From Bradyrhizobium nitroreducens (GTDB taxonomy: Bacteria; Pseudomonadota; Alphaproteobacteria; Rhizobiales; Xanthobacteraceae): 64,000 nucleotides of DNA. Shown piece after piece: positions 25,513 to 33,969 of this stretch. The notes under the pieces were generated by a model. The model worked only from the letters and a program-made list of their open reading frames with translations, was not told the DNA's origin and ran no database searches. Every line of letters starts with the position of its first letter. The stretch's first letter is position 1. Location: contig NZ_LFJC01000003.1 of NCBI RefSeq assembly GCF_002776695.1, positions 6,921,982 to 6,985,981 of the forward strand, in the 5' to 3' direction. The translations under genes and the position numbers were made by a program.

Positions 25513-25998
25513 TCACTGGAAACTTCTCGCGAGTACAGCAATCATTCCGGCGAATGCGAGCTGAGAACCCACCCCAAATACTCCCGTCAACGCACGCTTA
25601 GAGTGTATCCACCAATGAAAGCGTTGGAGGGCATGAAGTAAGCCATGCGGGTAAAGGGTGTGAACGAATTGCAACGCGTCTGGCAACATGGCGCTGAAGG
25701 CGCCGATCGCAATCGCCCAAAAAGACCCCTCCGTTGCAAACATCCAAAGCGCAAGGCCGAGTCCAGCGCACGCATCAAAGCCAACCATTGCAAAATCCGT
25801 CAGCGTCGCCGTGCTGACGGACAGGCGGCGATTGTTAGCACCTTTGCCCAGCCTTATTGAGCGAAGTGGATAGTCCCAATGCGGAATTGCATCGATGGCA
25901 AAATGGCTTGCGAACCCGGCGATTGCCGCTGCTGCCGGGTGAGATGGAAGTAGGCTGGCCACCGCGCCGCCGACGACCGCATGTGTGCTCAAAATCAT
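25513..25998 (-). CDS. Membrane protein, hydrolase-like (YdjM-type) conserved hypothetical
   Basis: A 161-residue protein with three or four hydrophobic segments. It opens with 'MILSTHAVVGGAVASLLPSH' and continues with 'ASHFAIDAIPHWDYPL', a histidine/aspartate pattern shared with membrane-bound metal-dependent hydrolase-like proteins (YdjM/DUF457 type). A further 'HGLLHALQRFHWWIHSK' lies near the C-terminus. The conserved His and Asp residues near the membrane face suggest metal binding, but the activity is unknown. It stands alone between two decayed regions, and its reading frame is intact, so it is probably functional. Confidence 0.65.
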   Translation of the reverse strand: MILSTHAVVGGAVASLLPSHPAAAAIAGFASHFAIDAIPHWDYPLRSIRLGKGANNRRLSVSTATLTDFAMVGFDACAGLGLALWMFATEGSFWAIAIGAFSAMLPDALQFVHTLYPHGLLHALQRFHWWIHSKRALTGVFGVGSQLAFAGMIAVLARSFQ

Positions 25999-26339
25999 CT
26001 GATCATCTTGGAAGAAGCGAAGTGGGATCGTTGTTCCGTTATCCTAAAGGAGATACTGTCGAGGCAAATAGCACCGAATAGGCAGGCGACAACCATCGAG
26101 CCGGTAAAGAGGGCCAAAAACCAATTCTGGATCATCTTCAGCTCGGTCCTCGCTTGATGCTCGGCCTTAAAGAGCAGCGAGAAATCGAGCCGTCAAGTCG
26201 AACGGCGCTAAAATGCTCTCCGTTGCATCCGCGGTCCTTCCACGCCGTGAACTCGCGCAGATCAAAGGGCCCAAGCTGGCAGTTTTGGTCCTGTGTCAGC
26301 AGCACCTTAGAAATGAAGCGCCGCCGGCGCGATTGTCGC

Positions 26340-26490
26340 GGTACGACCTGGAGCCTGCGCGAACTTGTCCAGCCGAACTCCGAGTTTCGGAACCGTGCCA
26401 CCGTCCTGCTCCGCGCGTGACAGCGTCACGGGTGGCCGACTTGGCGTACGGCGGCCCTCATGCTTCGGCACGAACTGCGCATCCTCGACA
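26340..26490 (-). pseudogene. Decayed 3'-end fragment of a CaiB/BaiF CoA-transferase gene (copy B)
   Basis: Plus-strand sequence here parallels about 27225-27390 of the intact CoA-transferase. Shared blocks are GTGCCACC.TC.TGCT, CGTGACAGCGTCACGGG, TGGCCGA, CGGCGGCCCTC.T and TTCGGCAC. Frame-disrupting changes are present. The rest of 25999-26737 shows no other gene; two AT-poor, stop-interrupted stretches could be further relics. Confidence 0.62.
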
Positions 26491-26737
26491 TCTAGGCAAT
26501 GGGCTAGATGCGGCCGCGGGCTCCAGCTCCGACCGGTTCGCGTAGCTCAATTGTCGGTCTACTCCGCGACCTTCTCGCTAGTCTAGCGTCTGGCTCCCGA
26601 GCATCTAAAGGAGCGGGAAGCCCCCTTGGTTGGCGGCAGGCTTTCGCATGGGTGCTTACCGGTGTACAATCTGCGCCGAGTGCTTCGGTTGTCCGAAGCC
26701 AATTCTAGCCAGTAGACCCCCGCAAATCGAGCATACG

Positions 26738-27040
26738 ATGAGAGTAGATCGTTTTCGCTTCTGGGCTTTCGGAGGTCTGTTCAGCCTCATAGACCATTTG
26801 AAAGCTAGGCGTCTGCCGCTTGTGTGTCCCAGCTGTCTCAAGCCGGCCTCAAAAGCGACTCTCGCGCGAGGGCAACGCCTATTAGGCGAAGAGAAGCTGC
26901 GTTGCGGCGCGTGCGGTATAGCCCACGACATCGCTGGGTGGCGACTAGCGGCGGACTATCAGAGGAGCGGGGATACCCTCCCGATTCTGGCTAGAAAAGA
27001 AGACTGTCACTCCGGGTTTTCGCCGCCATCAATTAGTTAG
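26738..27040 (+). CDS. Possible small zinc-ribbon protein
   Basis: A 100-residue frame from the ATG at 26738. It has two CxxC knuckles, 'LVCPSCLKPAS' (about 28-38) and 'LRCGACGIAHD' (about 57-67), spaced as in a zinc ribbon, with an Arg-rich N-terminus. An earlier in-frame start at 26630 would add a third cysteine-rich stretch (CTICAECFGC). No neighbours of known function and no good ribosome site are visible, and it borders decayed DNA, so it may be a relic. Confidence 0.35.
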   Translation: MRVDRFRFWAFGGLFSLIDHLKARRLPLVCPSCLKPASKATLARGQRLLGEEKLRCGACGIAHDIAGWRLAADYQRSGDTLPILARKEDCHSGFSPPSIS

Positions 27041-27176
27041 CTCCAAGCCCAGCAACCAGAGAAATGCCCTCAACTGGTCAAGGCTGTGTCCAAAAAGCTT
27101 ACACCATTTGTCTTAGCATAGAGAGAGCGGGCCCTCGCGTTTACAAATGCATTTGAAAGCGTAGCTTGAAACGAAT

Positions 27177-28370
27177 TTAGATGACTCGGGTCTCTCTTAG
27201 GCTTGCGATCTCGCCGGCATCGAAGCCGAACTCCTTGAGCACCTCGTCGGTCTGCTCGCCGAATTCCGGCGGCCGCGCCACCATCTTGCTCGGCGTGCGC
27301 GACAGCGTCACGGGCTGGCCGACCAGGCGGATGTGGCGGCCCTCGTCGTTCGGCACATCCTGCGCGATGCCGAGATGCCTGACCTGGGCGTCCTCGAACA
27401 TCTGGTCGATGGCGTAGATCGGCCCGCACGGCACGCCGGCCTCGTTGAGCTCGCGGACCCAGGTCTCGGTCGACTTTGTCACCGTGCGCTTCGCGATCTC
27501 GGCGTTGAGCGCGTCGCGGTTCTTGGAGCGGGCAGGGGCCGTCGCGTAGTCGGGATGGGCATAGAGCTCCGGTGCGCCGATCGCCTGCGCACAGCGCTCC
27601 CAGATCCGACCGCCGGTCGTGGCGATGTTGATGTAGCCGTCCGAGGTCTTGAACACGCCGGTCGGGATGCTGGTCGGATGGTTGTTGCCGGCCTGCTTGG
27701 CCACTTCCTTCTCCATCAGCCAGCGCGCGGCCTGGAAGTCGAGCATGAAGATCTGGGCCTGCAGCAGCGAGGTCTGCACCCACTGGCCCTTGCCCGAGAC
27801 CTCGCGCTCGAGCAGCGCGGTGAGGATGCCCATGGCGCAGAACAGGCCGGCCGTCAGGTCGGCCACGGGAATGCCGACCCGCATCGGGCCTTCGCCCGGC
27901 GCGCCGGTGATCGACATCAGCCCGCCCATGCCCTGGGCGATCTGATCAAAGCCCGGCCGCTTGTGATAGGGCCCGTCCTGGCCAAAGCCGGAGATACTGC
28001 CATAGACGATGCGCGGGTTGATCGCGGCGAGGCTCTCATAGTCGATGCCGAGCTTCTTCTTCACGTCGGGCCGGAAATTCTCGACCACGACGTCGGCCTT
28101 GGCGGCGAGGCGCTTGAATACGGCGAGCCCGCGCTCGTCCTTCAGGTTCAGCGTCATGGCCCGCTTGTTGCGGTGCAAATTCTGGAAGTCGGAACCGCGC
28201 CGCGGCCCACCCGGCTGCTCGCCGCCGGCATCCTCGGTCAGCGCGTCGATCTTGACGACATTGGCGCCCCAATCCGCCAGCTGGCGCACGCAGGTAGGCC
28301 CGGAGCGAACACGGGTCAGATCGAGCACGGTGAAGCGCGACAGGGCTTCCGAGGCATGCGGAAAGGGCAT
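27177..28370 (-). CDS. CaiB/BaiF family (class III) CoA-transferase
   Basis: A 397-residue class III CoA-transferase that moves CoA between carboxylic acids (formyl-CoA:oxalate, succinyl-CoA:(R)-benzylsuccinate and related pairs). The N-terminal 'FTVLDLTRVRSGPTCVRQLADWGA' is the family's opening. The catalytic aspartate is Asp142 in 'KRPGFDQIAQGMGG', and 'RNKRAMTLNLKDERGL' binds CoA in homologues. Full length, ending 'SLRETRVI'. GGAG lies nine bases before the ATG. It would fit with uptake of a carboxylate by TctCBA, and decayed relics of both genes lie between them, hinting that they were once adjacent. The acid substrate is unknown. Confidence 0.9.
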   Translation of the reverse strand: MPFPHASEALSRFTVLDLTRVRSGPTCVRQLADWGANVVKIDALTEDAGGEQPGGPRRGSDFQNLHRNKRAMTLNLKDERGLAVFKRLAAKADVVVENFRPDVKKKLGIDYESLAAINPRIVYGSISGFGQDGPYHKRPGFDQIAQGMGGLMSITGAPGEGPMRVGIPVADLTAGLFCAMGILTALLEREVSGKGQWVQTSLLQAQIFMLDFQAARWLMEKEVAKQAGNNHPTSIPTGVFKTSDGYINIATTGGRIWERCAQAIGAPELYAHPDYATAPARSKNRDALNAEIAKRTVTKSTETWVRELNEAGVPCGPIYAIDQMFEDAQVRHLGIAQDVPNDEGRHIRLVGQPVTLSRTPSKMVARPPEFGEQTDEVLKEFGFDAGEIASLRETRVI

Positions 28371-28490
28371 CTTGAGAGGCTCCGGGACAGATTTCGGCGC
28401 CTACCATAGTGCCGAAAGGTCATGCGACAAGCCCGGGCGGGCGCCGGCCCCGCCTGCCGAAATGCCATGCCTGATCCGATGCCCGACCGA

Positions 28491-28793
28491 TCAGCGCGAC
28501 AGGCGCTTCAGTTCGGCGCGGGCCTTTTCGGCCAGGGGATCATCGCCGTGGCGTGCAATGAAGAGTTCGAGGGCTTCCCGCGTTCCCTTCCCGAGGGCGG
28601 CCTCGTATTCCTCCGCCACCGCGACGGCGGGGTCGCGGGCCATCGGCATGGCGGGCGCGCGCACCGCCTTGCCGCTGTCGTCCGCCTTGGCCTTTTCCAC
28701 CATGACAGGCAGTCCTCCGAAGGGTTGTCGCGGCAGTCCGGCGAGCGCGATCAGGGCGCCCAACAGGCCGGCCGGAAGTAAACATCGCTTCAT
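28491..28793 (-). CDS. Small secreted hypothetical protein
   Basis: A 100-residue protein starting at the ATG at 28793, which gives a compact signal peptide (MKRCLLPAGLLGALIALAG); an upstream start at 28811 would add six residues. The mature part is an Ala/Glu/Arg-rich helical segment ('AVAVAEEYEAALGKGTREAL', then 'DPLAEKARAELKRL'). It looks periplasmic and tetratricopeptide-like in the last 40 residues, but no family is certain. It lies upstream of the CoA-transferase gene on the same strand, with 120 bases between, and diverges from the serralysin gene. Confidence 0.6.
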   Translation of the reverse strand: MKRCLLPAGLLGALIALAGLPRQPFGGLPVMVEKAKADDSGKAVRAPAMPMARDPAVAVAEEYEAALGKGTREALELFIARHGDDPLAEKARAELKRLSR

Positions 28794-28994
28794 GAAGCCC
28801 CTGCAAATCACGGGTCATGTGGGAACGGAGACCGTTGCTCTTCTCCCGTATGACTACGGGATTTGATGGCTAACAGGGCCTTATGGAAGGGGTGCGGGCG
28901 CCGCTGCCCAATTTAAACCAAACGTTCAACTCTCAAGCTAGAATCATGTGCCGTCGCGGCGAATCACGCGCGATGCTCTGCTCTGGAGAGTCCC

Positions 28995-31325
28995 TTGGCT
29001 ACCGCTGTTAATGTCAGTGCCACCAACAACGCCGAGATCGACGGCCTGCTGTCGGGCGCCAAATGGTCTGGCACGATCACTTACAGTTTTCCTGACGTAG
29101 CGAGCGACTACGCCAATCCCTATAGCGGCGGCAACGGCGAGCCGACCACGTCGGGCTTTGCAGCGGTGCCCACGCAGATCCAGGCGGCGATCAATTACGC
29201 GATCGGCCTGATCCTCAGCTACACCAACGCGGACATCCAGTACGCGGGCACGAACGGCGCCGACATCATGATCGCGCAGTCGCCGGCGGCCAGCCCGACC
29301 GCCTACGCCTACTATCCCGGCAACTACGCGCCCGGCGGCGACATCTGGTTCGGCACCCAGTACAATTTCTCGCTGGCCAAGCTCGGCAACTACTACTTCA
29401 CCACTGCGCTGCACGAGCTCGGCCACGCCGTCGGCCTCAAGCACAGCCAGGAGACCGGTGGCCCCGCCAACGTCGCGGTGCCGAGCGCGCATGACGACAG
29501 CGAATACACCGTCATGAGCTATCGCAGCTATGTCGGCGGTTCGACCACGTCCGGCTACACCAACGAAGCGTACGGATATTCGCAGACCTATATGGCCAAC
29601 GATATCCTCGCGCTCCAGACGATGTACGGCGCGGACTTCACGACCCAGAGCACCAACACGGTCTACACCTGGAATCCGACCACGGGCCAGGAGTTCATCA
29701 ACGGTGTCGGCCAGCTCGCACCGGGCGGTGGCGTCGGCGGCTCGGCCAACCGCATCTACGAGACGGTCTGGGACGGCGGCGGCGTCGATACTTACGACCT
29801 GTCGAACTACACGACGAACCTGAGCATCAACCTCAATCCCGGCGCTTCGTCGGTGTTCTCGTCCGTGCAACTGGCGTATCTCGGCGATGGCCATTACGCG
29901 TCGGGCAACGTCTACAACGCCTATCTCTACAACGGCGACGGACGCTCCTACATCGACAACGCCATCGGCGGATCCGGCAACGACACCATCCTCGGCAATG
30001 CCATCGCCAACGTGCTGAACGGCGGCGCCGGCAACGATAAGATCACGGGCGGGGCGGGCAACGACACCATTATCGGCGGTTCGGGCACCGACACCGCAGT
30101 GTATTCGGGGGACGAATCCAGCTACGCCATTTCTTATAACTCTACGACGCAGGCATTCACGGTCGTTGACCTGCGTTCCGGCTCACCGGACGGGACTGAC
30201 ATCGTTACTGGTGTGGAGAACTTCCAATTCGGAAATGGTACACTGGCTACCTCGACGTTGATGAATAATCTGCAGCCTACAGGGGCTGGCTGGGTAGCTA
30301 CTATCGACCAAGATTTCAATGGCGATGGCCACGACGACATCCTTTGGCTACAGCCGTCAACAGGAGCCGGGAAAATCGCCTATCTCGCCAACGGTGCTGT
30401 GACCAGCTGGGGCCAGTTTGCCACACCGGGTCAGGGTTGGGTCGTTATCGGTCATGGTGACTACAACCACGACGGGAACGTCGATATTCTCTGGCAGAAC
30501 CAAACGACCGGTCAGGCTCGCGAGAGCCTTCTTACGGCCGGGCAAATCACGGCGACATTCGACTTTGGCGTCATGGGCTCGGACTGGCAGCTCATATCCT
30601 CTGGCGATTTTAATGGTGATCGAACGGATGATATGCTCTGGCGAAACAAGGCCACGGGCGAAGGAATAGAGTGGTTTCTCCAAAACGGATACGCAACGTC
30701 TTGGATGAAGTTCGGCGTTATGACTCCCGATTGGAAAGTGGCTTCGACCGTCGACCTTAATCAGGATGGAACGACGGATATTCTCTGGGAGAACACCAAT
30801 ACCGGCGATGGTCTCGAATGGTTCTGCAAGAACGGCTTCGCAGTGGGCTGGCAAAGATTTGGAACAATGGGTGCGGGCTGGGATGTTGTTGCATCGGCTG
30901 ATTTCAATGCCGATGGCCGGGTGGACCTGCTATGGCAGAATAAGACGAGTGGCCGCTTAGTCGAGTGGTTTGTGAATGATCAGGGGCTTGCATTTGACTG
31001 GAAGGACATCGGAACCCCCGGTCAAAATTGGAAGGTCGCTGGGCTGCTGGACCTACATGGCACTAACGGCCCGATGATCTTGATGCAGAACCTGGTGACA
31101 GGTGTTGCAACCGAAATCTCGAGTAAACTTGCCGGGGCCGCAACTTCATTGGCCGCCTCGTCCGCGTCATCTGTTGCCTCTCAGCCAACCGCCTTGAGCA
31201 ATCAATCGCTAGCGATCGACCCTAGCGGTAGCTTCTCCGACAGTCCTGCAGGCGGCTCACTGATATCGCAGGGCCACGAGAGTCTCAATCCTGTGGCGCA
31301 CTTGCACGACTTTATGCTGCTCTGA
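28995..31325 (+). CDS. Serralysin-like RTX metalloprotease with FG-GAP/VCBS-type repeats
   Basis: A 776-residue secreted peptidase M10B-type protein. It starts at TTG (28995), supported by CTGGAGAG five bases upstream and the lack of any ATG before residue 90. The catalytic zinc site is HELGHAVGLKH (140-150), with the Met-turn 'VMSYRSY' (Met174). RTX nonapeptides (GGSGND, GGAGND) fill about 325-372. Six Asp-rich repeats of the type 'DFNGDGHDDILWLQ' occupy about 441-720, resembling FG-GAP/VCBS blades. There is no classical signal peptide, as expected for type I secretion. The gene changes from high-GC to lower-GC sequence near 30.1 kb, at the end of the RTX block. The partner exporter is not adjacent; the HlyD system at the left end may serve it. 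Confidence 0.92.
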   Translation: MATAVNVSATNNAEIDGLLSGAKWSGTITYSFPDVASDYANPYSGGNGEPTTSGFAAVPTQIQAAINYAIGLILSYTNADIQYAGTNGADIMIAQSPAASPTAYAYYPGNYAPGGDIWFGTQYNFSLAKLGNYYFTTALHELGHAVGLKHSQETGGPANVAVPSAHDDSEYTVMSYRSYVGGSTTSGYTNEAYGYSQTYMANDILALQTMYGADFTTQSTNTVYTWNPTTGQEFINGVGQLAPGGGVGGSANRIYETVWDGGGVDTYDLSNYTTNLSINLNPGASSVFSSVQLAYLGDGHYASGNVYNAYLYNGDGRSYIDNAIGGSGNDTILGNAIANVLNGGAGNDKITGGAGNDTIIGGSGTDTAVYSGDESSYAISYNSTTQAFTVVDLRSGSPDGTDIVTGVENFQFGNGTLATSTLMNNLQPTGAGWVATIDQDFNGDGHDDILWLQPSTGAGKIAYLANGAVTSWGQFATPGQGWVVIGHGDYNHDGNVDILWQNQTTGQARESLLTAGQITATFDFGVMGSDWQLISSGDFNGDRTDDMLWRNKATGEGIEWFLQNGYATSWMKFGVMTPDWKVASTVDLNQDGTTDILWENTNTGDGLEWFCKNGFAVGWQRFGTMGAGWDVVASADFNADGRVDLLWQNKTSGRLVEWFVNDQGLAFDWKDIGTPGQNWKVAGLLDLHGTNGPMILMQNLVTGVATEISSKLAGAATSLAASSASSVASQPTALSNQSLAIDPSGSFSDSPAGGSLISQGHESLNPVAHLHDFMLL

Positions 31326-31571
31326 GCCGCACGACTGCAGACCGCCTGCCTGCACCGTGACGTAATTTTCTGGCACGCGCGTTGCACCGGTCTTGGCTGC
31401 ACAAAGCTGACGATCGAGCTAGGGGTCCATAGGACGCCTCTCCAGTAAAGTCGATTTCCCATCTCGGCGCCGCAAGAAGGCGGGGAAAGCGACGGTTGCC
31501 CCGAGCTTGATGCACGTTTATAAGCGTCCTGAATATTCATGCGCCAAATTGGGCTGATTGTGAGTGCTGCG

Positions 31572-32588
31572 ATGCCAGATTCGTCATTTGATCTAAGGGG
31601 ACGCCGCGTCTGGGTGGCTGGACATCGCGGGATGTTGGGTTCGGCATTGGTGCGCAGACTCGCGAGCGAAGATTGCGAAATCCTAACAGTCGGGCGCGAA
31701 GAGCTGGATCTTGGTGATCAAGCTGCAGTCAAGGCGTGGTATGCCAAAATGCATCCGGAGGTTGTTGTGCTGGCTGCGGCCCGAGTGGGCGGAGTGCTTG
31801 CGAACAGCAGGTATCCCGCGAGCTTTCTGTCCGACAACCTCGCGATCCAAGACAATGTGATCCAGGCGGCCGCGGCTCGGGGCGTCAAGAAGCTGTTGTT
31901 CGTCAGTTCTTCGTGCGTGTATCCCCGTTTGGCTGAGCAGCCTATTCGCGAACAAGCCCTGATGACTGGCCCTCTAGAGCCCACCAATGTGTGGTATGGC
32001 GTCGCAAAGATCGCTGGCATGATGCAATGCGCCGCATATCGACAGCAAGGTGGCCTGGATTTCATAGCGGCGGTTCCCGGGAATCTCTACGGACCGGGTG
32101 ACTACTTTGACAATGAGAATTCTCATGTCATTCCGGCCTTCATTCGCCGTTTTCACGATGCTGTCAGCAGTGGACTGGATGAGGTCGTGGTCTGGGGTGG
32201 GGGAACTGCGCGTCGTGAATTCGTTTACGTCGACGAGTGCGCCGACGCGCTGGTTTTTCTTCTCAAGAATTATTCGTCGGGGGATATTATCAACATCGGT
32301 AGCGGTCTCGACGTTTCGATCCGAGAACTTGCGACCTTAGTTGCTGCCGTCGCCGGATTTACTGGGCGCATTAGTTTCGATACATCAAAGCCTGAAGGGG
32401 CGCCTCGCCGCCTGCTGAGTACAGACAGGCTTACGAGCCTGGGCTGGCAATCGAAGATGTCCCTACGCGAAGGATTGGAGTCCACCTATCAGTGGTTTCT
32501 GACCAGCCGTGCGGCCGGCTATGTTCCGCGCGGGTTTAGCCCTGACGATGGCGGCCGTGACGTTGCTGATCAAAAGGAGGGGCGGTAG
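31572..32588 (+). CDS. fcl: GDP-L-fucose synthase
   Basis: A 338-residue short-chain epimerase/reductase (GDP-4-keto-6-deoxymannose 3,5-epimerase/4-reductase). Evidence is 'VWVAGHRGMLGSALVRRL' near the N-terminus (Rossmann glycine motif), 'SSSCVYP', the catalytic YGVAK (Tyr142, Lys146), and 'NLYGPGDYFD' and 'SHVIPAFIRRFHDA', all diagnostic of Fcl. It makes GDP-L-fucose from the product of GDP-mannose 4,6-dehydratase; a gmd gene lies 25 kb away at 56791. An ATG at 31539 would add 11 residues, and neither start has a strong ribosome site. It opens the polysaccharide locus and is convergent with the next gene. Confidence 0.9.
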   Translation: MPDSSFDLRGRRVWVAGHRGMLGSALVRRLASEDCEILTVGREELDLGDQAAVKAWYAKMHPEVVVLAAARVGGVLANSRYPASFLSDNLAIQDNVIQAAAARGVKKLLFVSSSCVYPRLAEQPIREQALMTGPLEPTNVWYGVAKIAGMMQCAAYRQQGGLDFIAAVPGNLYGPGDYFDNENSHVIPAFIRRFHDAVSSGLDEVVVWGGGTARREFVYVDECADALVFLLKNYSSGDIINIGSGLDVSIRELATLVAAVAGFTGRISFDTSKPEGAPRRLLSTDRLTSLGWQSKMSLREGLESTYQWFLTSRAAGYVPRGFSPDDGGRDVADQKEGR

Positions 32589-32597
32589 TTAGGCCAG

Positions 32598-33812
32598 TTA
32601 TGCGGCTGAAAACAACCTATTGATTCGCTTAATGAATTCCGCCGTCGCGTTCTCAGGGCTAAAAAATTGCTTGTATACTCGGCAACCGGATTCCGCGACG
32701 CGACGCGCCCAAAGGGGATCGTCAACAGCTCGCTTCATGCGCGCGACGAACTCCCCACCTGAAGCGGCCAGCCCGCAAGTTTGACCGTCAACAAGCGCCA
32801 CATTTCCGAGCGCAACATTTTTATGGGCAATGACGAGGGTTGACTGGCTTAGTGCATAAAGGATGCGAGTCCTGTTGCCGACTGGAACGTCGATGGGGAC
32901 CAGTGCCGCGTGACATTCGGCCAAAGTAGATGGAAGGTTCTCGACAAAACCTACGCGGACAAACTCTGGCTTGTCTTTGATCGCTTCAGCAAACCACTCA
33001 GGCAAGTTTCCCCGTCCGGCCAGTAGAATTTTGAAGCCGCGAGGTCCCCAGACCTGGAGCAGCGGGCCATATACCTTCGAGACCATGAAGTGCAGTGCTG
33101 AGCGCGAACCAAGACCCACCAGATTACCGAAGAACAAAAAAGTAGGTATCGCCGGCTTTACATGACCCGAAGCCGGAGCATCGATCACCGGCCAAGGGTA
33201 GGGGCAATATTGATGATTCCTGAGCCCCAACCTGCTTAGCTGGTCCTCAGACGACGCCGCCGAGACGATGACCTCGTCATAGCATGACAAGACATGTGCA
33301 TAGACATGTTTCCAGTTTCGAGCTGCTAACCAGTATTTCGCGAAGTTGAAAATTCGCCATGGGCGCTCCTGAAGGCTGTAAAGACCATGGTAATAGGTCG
33401 TCTGGAAATTCAGGTCACCCAGCCAGGCGAGCTTTCGTGTGGCGGGTATCTCCAACCCAATCCATGCGGGCAGGACGTCAAACGCGATAAACAGGTCTGC
33501 GGCAAATTCTCGACCGCGCTCGATTAGTTTTGCGGCCCGCGAGAAATCAATCCGGTGCTTCCTCGCCCCCTGGATAACAAGTTGGCCGGTGCTTTCTGCC
33601 ATCACTTCGAAATGCTCGTCTGCCACGGCTCTGCGATATGCCTCAAAAGCCTTCCGGTCCTTCTCGCCTTCGTCGAGCAGAATGAGGTGGAGGATGTCGA
33701 ATGATTGAGCACGGATGCCCTGCAAAAAGCTATGAATGATAACGAGGCTAGCCCCCTCCCGTTCATCCGGAACACCTTTGGTGCAAAGAACGATTCGCCT
33801 ACGTCGCGGCAA
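32598..33812 (-). CDS. Glycosyltransferase, GT-B/GT4-like
   Basis: A 404-residue glycosyltransferase-like protein of the surface-polysaccharide locus, probably cytoplasmic. Starts are non-ATG: the TTG at 33812 is preceded by GAGGAG with 7-8 bases spacing, so I prefer it to the TTG at 33830. The C-terminal half reads like a GT4 nucleotide-sugar domain ('FLFFGNLVGLGSR', 'FKILLAGRGNLPEWF', 'VRVGFVENLPSTLAECHAAL', 'VPIDVPVGNRTRILYALSQS'). The EX7E signature is not obvious. Donor and acceptor are unknown. It runs against the surrounding operons and is divergent from the STELLO-type gene (157 bases apart, where both promoters must lie). Confidence 0.72.
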   Translation of the reverse strand: MPRRRRIVLCTKGVPDEREGASLVIIHSFLQGIRAQSFDILHLILLDEGEKDRKAFEAYRRAVADEHFEVMAESTGQLVIQGARKHRIDFSRAAKLIERGREFAADLFIAFDVLPAWIGLEIPATRKLAWLGDLNFQTTYYHGLYSLQERPWRIFNFAKYWLAARNWKHVYAHVLSCYDEVIVSAASSEDQLSRLGLRNHQYCPYPWPVIDAPASGHVKPAIPTFLFFGNLVGLGSRSALHFMVSKVYGPLLQVWGPRGFKILLAGRGNLPEWFAEAIKDKPEFVRVGFVENLPSTLAECHAALVPIDVPVGNRTRILYALSQSTLVIAHKNVALGNVALVDGQTCGLAASGGEFVARMKRAVDDPLWARRVAESGCRVYKQFFSPENATAEFIKRINRLFSAA

Positions 33813-33969
33813 CTTATAACTCCTCAGCAAAGGCTGGCTTTATGCGGTTATCCCTTGTCCAAGGGCCATTTTTAGCTTGATAATGCCGGAATAGTTTGCG
33901 AGGAGGCCAATATCAACTGCGCCTCCATGTTCCTAGCGAAGAAGTGGCAAAATAGGCGGTCCGGGACGA

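Noticed and set aside
27333-28409. 358-codon plus-strand frame
   Set aside because: Antisense shadow of the CoA-transferase.
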